This document shows, in pieces, positions 1-4,837 of a stretch of 7,046 nt of DNA. Where the stretch lies: the NCBI GenBank assembly GCA_038227745.1, contig JBBRPS010000549.1, forward strand, positions 1 through 7,046, in the 5' to 3' direction. The notes below the pieces were generated by a model, which ran no database searches, was not told the origin of the DNA, and saw only the letters and a list, made by a program, of their open reading frames with translations. The position numbers and the translations under genes were made by a program. This stretch comes from DASPXY01 sp038227745 (lineage in GTDB: Bacteria > Planctomycetota > Planctomycetia > Gemmatales > Gemmataceae). Positions within the stretch are counted from its first letter, which is position 1; every line of letters starts with the position of its first letter.

Positions 1-90
1 ATCTCGGATGAGCAAATGGCGGGAATCAATTTGGCCAGTCACAGGGTGTTTCCCCAGTGGAACTATACGATTAAACCAGCGATTGCCTGA
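1..90 (+). CDS. C-terminal end of an ISAzo13-family (Rhodopirellula-type DDE) transposase, partial
   Basis: Reading from base 1 in frame 1 gives 29 codons and a TGA at 88-90. The peptide contains ISDEQMAGINL, then a His and FPQWNYTIKP close to the end. A 'D.....INL..H.FH..WNYTI.P' ending is what I recall for the DDE transposases of the ISAzo13 / 'Rhodopirellula transposase' family, which are common in planctomycetes. Only the extreme C-terminus is present; the catalytic DDE core lies left of the window, so activity cannot be judged. The base composition is clearly more AT-rich than the rest of the window, as expected for an acquired element. The family call rests on a short stretch from memory and could be wrong in detail, but a transposase end fits well with the broken gene immediately downstream. 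Confidence 0.68.
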   Translation: MSDEQMAGINLASHRVFPQWNYTIKPAIA

Positions 91-135
91 GAATTGTCTA
101 TATTGAGAGAATGCTAAGTAATACTTGCACAGATC
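1..135 (+). mobile_element. Right end of an insertion sequence (boundary approximate)
   Basis: This stretch comprises the transposase tail plus about 45 nt of AT-rich non-coding DNA (91-135) before composition switches abruptly to the GC-rich host pattern near 136-140. The terminal inverted repeat cannot be proven because the left end is outside the window, and no target duplication can be assigned. The reading frame of the downstream gene remnant is closed by stops at 104-106 and 119-121 and opens from 122, so the junction most likely lies between about 121 and 140. Confidence 0.5.
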
Positions 136-295
136 CAAAGTGGCGGAAGCGGTTCGCCGACGGCCGGGTCCGCCTGCCGGTTCGCAAATCGGGATCCTGG
201 TGTTCATCATCGCGGGTATCGGGGCCGTCGTGGCTGCGCTGTTCTTGGTACCGTACGCCTACCGGCGGTTCTGGAAGCGCTCCAAGGCCGCCTGA
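122..295 (+). pseudogene. 3' remnant of a C-terminally membrane-anchored protein gene, cut by the insertion sequence
   Basis: The frame that ends in TGA at 293-295 is open from 122. It encodes a short charged stretch (VAEAVRRRPG), then a hydrophobic helix (GILVFIIAGIGAVVAALFLV) and a basic tail (YRRFWKRSKAA). The same architecture ends the intact protein encoded at 1274-2173. Aligning the last 34 residues of each without gaps gives about 15 identities, including the A-G-x-G core, the Pro after the helix and the R-x-F-x-K tail. The upstream body of the gene is missing and is replaced by the AT-rich insertion end. I infer a former paralogue of the 1274-2173 gene truncated by insertion. There is no proper start codon apart from a GTG at 140, so expression is doubtful. 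The stop lies 26 nt before the LRR gene. Confidence 0.62.
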
Positions 296-321
296 CTCCC
301 TATTTCAAGGACGACACAGCC

Positions 322-1416
322 ATGAGACGGCTTCTGGCGTGGCCCTTGCTGGCTGGGCTTCTGGTTCTCCCCGCCATCCTGCCGGGGCAGGAGGCAGCCC
401 GGCCGGGAGATTCAACCGTTGCTCAAATCAAAAAGTTGGGTGGGACGTTGGTGGTGGAGCAACAGGGCCTGGTGCCGCGGGTGGTGAAGGTGTATCTAGA
501 GAGGACGAAGGTGTCCGATGATTTCCTGGCCCGTCTGGAAGGATGGGCCAGCCTCCGCTATCTCAAACTGGAAGAGACCAAGGTCACGGACAAGGGGCTG
601 GCGCATCTCCGGGGCTTGGCCGAACTCGAGGTGCTGGAGTTGAACGTGACCGGTGTGACCGGTGCCGGCCTGGCGTATCTCAAGGACTCGCGCAAGCTGA
701 AAGAACTTTCCCTCCACAGCACCAGGACCGACGACGATGGCATCCGCCACGTCAAAGCGTTCAAAGAGCTGGAGCGCCTGGATCTCACATTCACCCGCGT
801 GACTGACAAGGGGGTAGCCCACCTTGTCGGCCTGAGTCGCTTGTGGGAGCTTTCCCTCGGCGCGACGCAGGTTACCGACGCCGCCCTCGCACACATTAAG
901 ACACTTCGATGTCTGGAAGGGCTTCATCTCGGCCTGACGAAGGTCACCGACGCCGGATTGCCGCACCTGACACACCTCAAACGACTCCGGTTTCTCGATC
1001 TGCGTAACACGGCAGTCACCGACGCGGGATTGGCACACCTCAAGCAACTCGACGCCCTGGAAGAGTTGTACCTGCCGCATTGCAAAGGAGTGACGGACGC
1101 TGGCCTGGCGCACCTGGACGGGTTAAAGCGACTGAAAACACTCGATCTGGGCGGAACGAAGGTGACGCGAGACGGGATTAACCGACTCTGGAAAAAACTT
1201 CCCAAAGTCGATGTCAAATGGTTTCCACCGTTCCCTATGGCCCCTCCACCGCCACCGCCCGGGAAGACCAGCCATGTGTCACCGCCGCCATTTACTGACC
1301 GCGCTGTTGTGCCTGTTCGTTTCCCTGGGCCGCGCGCTCGACGTCTGCGCCCAGAATTTACCATCGGACCTCCGCAAGCTCGACAGGCTGAGACGAGGCA
1401 AGACTACCCCGTTTGA
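322..1416 (+). CDS. Secreted leucine-rich-repeat protein (24-residue LRRs)
   Basis: The ATG at 322 has AAGGA at 307-311, ten bases upstream, and opens with an export signal (MRRLLAWPLLAGLLVLPAIL, then a Gln/Glu/Ala stretch around residues 22-26), so the protein probably acts outside the cytoplasm. From about residue 50 to 289 there are ten LRR units. Most are exactly 24 residues, with consensus L..L..L.L..T.VTDAGLAHL; one (about 241-265) has an extra residue. This is the planctomycete 'TDxGLxxL' LRR type related to F-box/GALA-like LRRs; the usual inferred role is protein binding, and no enzyme domain is visible. The repeats end with INRLWKKLPKVDV, followed by a proline run (residues 302-313). 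The last 47 residues (318-364) overlap the next gene in another frame and look like accidental read-through rather than a domain. The ligand is unknown. Confidence 0.85.
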   Translation: MRRLLAWPLLAGLLVLPAILPGQEAARPGDSTVAQIKKLGGTLVVEQQGLVPRVVKVYLERTKVSDDFLARLEGWASLRYLKLEETKVTDKGLAHLRGLAELEVLELNVTGVTGAGLAYLKDSRKLKELSLHSTRTDDDGIRHVKAFKELERLDLTFTRVTDKGVAHLVGLSRLWELSLGATQVTDAALAHIKTLRCLEGLHLGLTKVTDAGLPHLTHLKRLRFLDLRNTAVTDAGLAHLKQLDALEELYLPHCKGVTDAGLAHLDGLKRLKTLDLGGTKVTRDGINRLWKKLPKVDVKWFPPFPMAPPPPPPGKTSHVSPPPFTDRAVVPVRFPGPRARRLRPEFTIGPPQARQAETRQDYPV

Positions 1417-2173
1417 CAAGGTGGAAGAACTCGGGGCGGACCTCGTCAAGAAGTATCCGGCCGCCAAGGACCGAGGCCAGATCTACTACCGGCTGTGCCA
1501 CGTCTACGCCCAGAGCGGTCAAGCCCGCCCGGGGCAGACGATCGCCTACGCCAAGAAAGCGCTTGAATGCCCGCTCGAACCGCTCCAGAAGCTCATGGCG
1601 TACACCTACTGGGGCGATGCGGAGCAGCTCGCGGATCGAAAAAAGCCGTTCGCCGAGCGGCGCAAAGCCGCCGCCGCGCTCTACCTCAACGGCCTCAAGG
1701 AGGCGAGCAAGCTCAACTTGCCTGACGTCCTGCCCGCTGCCCCTGCGCAGCCCAAGGTGACGCTGAAACCGACCGACCCCGGGTTCATCGAGTTGCTGCA
1801 GCAGCACCAAAAGGAGTTGGCCGCGTACCGCAAGACCGAACCGCTCCGCGAACTGGTGCGGCAGCGCGACATCCTGACCGGCCAAATCGCTCAACTCTAC
1901 GGCCGCCTGCCGCTCTCGACCCAGGAAATTGAGGAGACGGCGCGGGCCGAGCTGGCGGACCCACCTGCCGTGGATCGTTTGATGGTGGGAGTGCGCGCCG
2001 CCGTTAGCAAAGCGGAGGCCAGGCGCCCGAAGGCAGAAGTCGCCGAATCCGCGGAGCTGTCCGCATTCTCTATCTGGCTGCTCATCGGCGCCGGCGTCGG
2101 TGTTGTCGTCATAGCGCTGTACGCCCTCCCGACCGTCCTTCGCAAGTTCCAAAAAGGCAGGAAAGCCGGCTGA
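1274..2173 (+). CDS. Exported helical-repeat (TPR-like) protein with C-terminal membrane anchor, unknown function
   Basis: The start at ATG 1274 gives 299 residues and an immediate signal peptide (MCHRRHLLTALLCLFVSLG, probable cleavage after VCA at 26). An in-frame ATG at 1211 would add 21 residues that bury the signal, so it is not preferred. A weak GGAAG lies at 1262-1266. Residues about 45-120 form paired amphipathic helices resembling tetratricopeptide units (KKYPAAKDRGQIYYRLCHVYAQ, then AYAKKALECPLEPLQKLMAYTYWGDAEQL). Residues 145-255 are charged, helix-rich and possibly coiled. A single hydrophobic helix (about 264-287) ends in the basic tail RKFQKGRKAG. The predicted topology is a large extracytoplasmic domain anchored by a C-terminal helix with a short cytoplasmic tail. 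The gene overlaps the 3' end of the LRR frame by 143 nt and is presumably co-transcribed with it. I do not recognise a named family. Confidence 0.78.
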   Translation: MCHRRHLLTALLCLFVSLGRALDVCAQNLPSDLRKLDRLRRGKTTPFDKVEELGADLVKKYPAAKDRGQIYYRLCHVYAQSGQARPGQTIAYAKKALECPLEPLQKLMAYTYWGDAEQLADRKKPFAERRKAAAALYLNGLKEASKLNLPDVLPAAPAQPKVTLKPTDPGFIELLQQHQKELAAYRKTEPLRELVRQRDILTGQIAQLYGRLPLSTQEIEETARAELADPPAVDRLMVGVRAAVSKAEARRPKAEVAESAELSAFSIWLLIGAGVGVVVIALYALPTVLRKFQKGRKAG

Positions 2174-2687
2174 CCTCAGTCTCTTCGAGATCCCGACAGA
2201 GCCGCCTGATGCTGCTGCTCCGCGGGCCTCGTCCAGGGACCGGCGGCGGGGCAAGGCCACGAGCAAGCGCTTTCACGCATTGCTTCACCAGGAAGTTACC
2301 GAGGGCAGCGTGCTGGTCTTCTCCGCCTTGAAGCCGCCCACCCCGCCCAGTCGCCGGCGGCGATGCGCGACCCGCGAAGGCGACGTCGGCGCTGCTGCGG
2401 GCCGAGCCGACCGCGCTGGCGCCCAACCGACTCGCCCGCGCCCTGTCGCCCAGGGTAGCAGCCTCGTCGTCAGCACGCGCCCGAGCCTGGGTGCTGGAGG
2501 TGGCGCGGAGGTTGGTCGGCTCGCCACTGGGGCAGGGGCCGCTCCTCGCTGCGGCGGCCCTTTTCCCCGGACGGACTGAGAAGCGGGTTGGGCTACAGCC
2601 GCACGCCACAAGCCGGCACGGGCGGCCCGGCCAGAGAGGAGGTGAGCGGCGTGGCACTGCTGGCCGCGCCGGCGGAGCACGGGGCGT

Positions 2688-2790
2688 TATTCCTCCGGCA
2701 CGAAAGATCCTCACACCAGCCCGACGCGCCAGCGAGGGTCCCTCGCTGGCGCTGCGGGCTTGTGCGATCACCTTCCGCGCCGGAGGAATA
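2688..2790. repeat. 103-nt nested palindromic element (planctomycete-type dispersed repeat)
   Basis: The outer arms 2688-2699 and 2779-2790 are perfect 12-bp inverted copies (TATTCCTCCGGC and its complement). The inner arms 2718-2738 and 2740-2760 are 21 nt each, pair with only a two-base AC/CA mismatch, and are separated by one base. The segments between outer and inner arms also match at about 11 of 18 positions, so the whole element is one imperfect palindrome. Translation of the core gives RASEGPSLALRA on the plus strand and a similar peptide on the other. I remember peptides of this kind recurring in spurious predicted proteins of Gemmata-group genomes, which suggests a dispersed intergenic element. 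Whether it acts as a MITE, a REP-like element or an RNA hairpin cannot be told from one copy. Confidence 0.75.
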
Positions 2791-2945
2791 TGGCGGTCCG
2801 CGCTACCGGAGCAGTCGGGCGTTGGCGCCCGCCGGTCCCCTATTTCCCCTGGCCCGCGCCGTTTCCGGGGCAGCGGTCCAGCGAGCGCTGGGGCTCGCCC
2901 CGGCTGTTCGCCGGACCGCTTGACACCCCGCCGCCGTTGTGGGAT

Positions 2946-2966
2946 CCTCCGCCGCCGCGGAGGAGG
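2946..2966 (+). promoter_or_regulatory. Strong ribosome binding site partly enclosed in a hairpin
   Basis: AGGAGG at 2961-2966 stands nine bases before the ATG at 2976 and decides the start of the glycosyltransferase gene. The sequence CCTCCGC (2946-2952) can pair with GCGGAGG (2957-2963) across a 4-nt loop, covering the first half of the Shine-Dalgarno. Partial masking of the site in the mRNA is possible, but the DNA is so GC-rich that short stems arise easily by chance. Confidence 0.55.
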
Positions 2967-2975
2967 CGCACGCGC

Positions 2976-4703
2976 ATGGATGGCGAACCCACCCCGAATC
3001 AACCGACCCGCCCTCGCCTGACGGCCCGCCCGGCGCTCGGCTGGGCCGCCCTCTTCCCGGGCCAGTATCTCCCCCGGCCCAGGGGCCTCCTGTTATCCCC
3101 GTTGGCCTTCGCGCTCGCGCTGTCCGTCCTGGCCGGGGCGCTGTTCTTGACGCGCCTGGCGTGCCCGCTGCTTGAGCCGGAGGAGACGCGCTACGCCGAG
3201 ATCCCGCGACAGATGCTCGCCGCGGGCCGCTTCGTCGAGCCGGTCTGGCACGGGGCGCCGTACTACCACAAGCCGCCCTTGCTCTACTGGCTGGTGATGG
3301 GCAGCTACTGCCTGTTCGGAGTCCACGACTGGGCGGCGCGGTTGGTGCCGGCGCTGGCCGCGGTGGCCACTGTGCTGGTGACGGGGTGGTGGGGCCGGCG
3401 GCTGGCGGGGCCGGCGGCCGGCATCCTCGGGGCCGTGACCCTGTGTTTGTCGCCGCGCTTCGTCTACCTGGGGCGCATGCTGACGATGGACGGACTGCTG
3501 TGCCTGTGGGTCGTCACGGCCCTGGCGGCGGCGCACGCGGCCGTCGCCCGCCCCGTGTTCCGCCGCCGCTGGTGGCTGGTGTCGGCACTGGCGTGCGGGC
3601 TGGGCGTGCTGACGAAGGGGCCGGTCGCGCTGGTGCTGGTCCTGGGGCCGGTACTGCTGCTGCGGGCGCTCGATCGCCGTACCTGCCGGCCGTCGCCGTG
3701 GGCCTACCTCGCGTACCTGGCGGTTGCCGTCGCCGTGGCGGCGCCGTGGTATCTGGCGGCGGCGGCGTGCGACCCGGCCGCCGCGGTCGCGTTCTTCTGG
3801 GAGCACAACGTCCGCCGCTACGTCGCGCCGCTGGACCACGCCAAGCCGTTCTGGTTCTACCTGCCGGGCCTGCTGACCGGAACACTGCCGTGGTCGCTGC
3901 TGCTGCTGCCCCTGGCGGGCGCGCTGGTGCGGCGCTCGCCGTTCACGGCGGCCTGGCGGACGCCGGCGCTCGGCTTCTTCTTGCTCGCCGCGCTGTGGTG
4001 TCTGCTGTTCTTCTCGCTCTCGGGGTGCAAGCGCGCGGGCTACCTCCTGCCGGCCTTGCCGCCGCTGGCGCTGGCCCTGGGCTGCCTCCTCGCCGGCACC
4101 GTGCCGTGGCACCTGCTCCGTCCTTGCCGCCGGCTGGGCGTGGCGCACGCCGCGGCGCTGCTGGCGGTGCTGCTAGGCGTCGTCGGCAGTGTCGCGGCCG
4201 TGGTCACGGGGGTGATGTCGGCGGGGGAGTGCGCGGCGGCGTCGGGTTGCCTGGCGCTGGTCCTGGCGGCGTGGGCGTGGCGCGGCGTGAACCTGCCGGT
4301 GCCGCTCGCCTGGGGGCTATGCGCCGCGACGATGTTCGTGGTGCTCTCCGTCGGCCTGTATCACGTCCTGCCCGGCTACCACCGCAAGTTCGGGCTGCGC
4401 GGCCAGGTACGGCGGCACCTCGCGCTCGTCTCGGCGGGGCGGCTGCCCGTGGTCTGCTACCCGCACCGCTGGGACTCGGTCAGCTTCTACCTGCAGCGGG
4501 ACGACGTCGAGGCGTACGGGCCTTCGCAGCGCGAGGAGATGATCGCCGGACTGCGGGCGCGGCCGCGGACGCTACTGTTCGTCAAGTCGGACGGGAGTTT
4601 GCGCGAACTGCTGCGGGCGCTGCCGCCGGCGCTGGAGTTCGTGCCGTGCGGGCGCCAGGGAGGGTTCGTGACGGCGGGACTGGTGCGCCGGCGCGCGGAG
4701 TGA
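2976..4703 (+). CDS. GT-C family membrane glycosyltransferase (ArnT/PMT_2-like)
   Basis: The product has 575 residues from ATG 2976, chosen for the AGGAGG nine bases upstream; further upstream the frame is only Arg/Pro-rich filler. It is an integral membrane protein with a hydrophobic, multi-helix body to about residue 465 and a soluble C-terminal domain (about 466-575). Family motifs appear in the expected order: LLEPEETRYAEIPRQML (65-81), the first periplasmic-loop acidic motif; KPPLLYW (99-105); MDGLLCLW with an acidic residue near 172; LTKGPVAL (212-219); EHNVRRY then H and PFWFYLPG (276-298); LPW (304-306); and KRAGYLLPALP (352-362). Enzymes of this family move a sugar from a polyprenyl-phosphate donor to lipid A, another glycan or protein on the outer face of the cytoplasmic membrane. 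Donor and acceptor cannot be told from sequence. The acidic pair is Glu-Glu where many relatives have Asp-Glu. It converges with the RND gene. Confidence 0.9.
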   Translation: MDGEPTPNQPTRPRLTARPALGWAALFPGQYLPRPRGLLLSPLAFALALSVLAGALFLTRLACPLLEPEETRYAEIPRQMLAAGRFVEPVWHGAPYYHKPPLLYWLVMGSYCLFGVHDWAARLVPALAAVATVLVTGWWGRRLAGPAAGILGAVTLCLSPRFVYLGRMLTMDGLLCLWVVTALAAAHAAVARPVFRRRWWLVSALACGLGVLTKGPVALVLVLGPVLLLRALDRRTCRPSPWAYLAYLAVAVAVAAPWYLAAAACDPAAAVAFFWEHNVRRYVAPLDHAKPFWFYLPGLLTGTLPWSLLLLPLAGALVRRSPFTAAWRTPALGFFLLAALWCLLFFSLSGCKRAGYLLPALPPLALALGCLLAGTVPWHLLRPCRRLGVAHAAALLAVLLGVVGSVAAVVTGVMSAGECAAASGCLALVLAAWAWRGVNLPVPLAWGLCAATMFVVLSVGLYHVLPGYHRKFGLRGQVRRHLALVSAGRLPVVCYPHRWDSVSFYLQRDDVEAYGPSQREEMIAGLRARPRTLLFVKSDGSLRELLRALPPALEFVPCGRQGGFVTAGLVRRRAE

Positions 4704-4710
4704 TCGGGCC

Positions 4711-4767
4711 GTGGGTCAGGATTCCAATCCTGACAGGGGGCATGTCAGGATTGGAATCCTGACCCAC
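4711..4767. repeat. Perfect 25-bp inverted repeat between convergent genes (possible bidirectional terminator or REP-like element)
   Basis: Arms 4711-4735 and 4743-4767 are perfect inverted copies around a 7-nt centre. Each arm is itself a palindrome: GTCAGGATT (4715-4723), two bases, then AATCCTGAC (4726-4734); likewise 4744-4752, two bases, 4755-4763. The 9-mer thus occurs four times in alternating orientation. The element starts seven bases after the glycosyltransferase stop and lies 70 nt beyond the RND stop on the other strand, a position suited to ending transcription from both sides. No T-run follows on either strand, so a classical intrinsic terminator is not shown. It is less GC-rich than both neighbours. 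Confidence 0.8.
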
Positions 4768-4837
4768 AACGCCAGTGCAGGGGCAAGGGAGCTGTTGTGC
4801 AAGTGCCAGGCGAACGGCATGCAGGGGCCAGCGACTC

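Larger units (their letters stand above)
2174..2975. other. About 800 nt without a supportable gene
   Basis: Several long open frames run through this stretch on both strands, but they are expected from the very high GC. Their translations are dominated by Arg, Pro, Ala and Gly, lack a recognisable domain, and none has a ribosome binding site with a plausible N-terminus. A short frame around 2166-2335 (containing KRFHALLHQEVTEGSVLVF) and another around 2332-2580 (containing ARAWVLEVARRLVGSPLGQG) look slightly more protein-like and could be decayed gene pieces, but I cannot assign them. The only clear structures are the nested palindrome at 2688-2790 and the hairpin plus Shine-Dalgarno at 2946-2966. 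Confidence 0.5.

Noticed and set aside
91..135. Outward promoter at the insertion-sequence end driving the LRR gene
   Set aside because: TTGTCT at 94-99 and TAATAC at 119-124 are poor matches and their spacing is 19 nt; too weak to annotate.
111..521. Open frame spanning the remnant and the start of the LRR gene
   Set aside because: It is out of frame with both the membrane-tail remnant and the LRR gene, is Arg/Ser/Gly-rich, and has no domain or ribosome binding site.
1211..1273. Upstream ATG extending the anchor protein by 21 residues
   Set aside because: It would push the signal peptide 21 residues inwards; ATG 1274 gives a standard signal peptide.
1358..2266. Long minus-strand frame opposite the anchor protein gene
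   Set aside because: It is a shadow frame of a GC-rich gene; the plus strand has the signal peptide, helical repeats and membrane anchor.
2760..2975. Extension of the glycosyltransferase to an earlier start
   Set aside because: The added 72 residues are Arg/Pro-rich, begin at the edge of the palindrome, and lack a ribosome binding site, whereas ATG 2976 has AGGAGG at ideal distance.
2109..3002. 297-codon minus-strand frame across the gene-free stretch
   Set aside because: Its translation is Arg/Pro/Ala filler and crosses the palindrome at 2688-2790; no start context and no family features.
3386..4762. Long plus-strand frame inside the glycosyltransferase gene
   Set aside because: It is a shadow frame rich in Gly, Ala and Arg; the overlapping frame has all the GT-C motifs.
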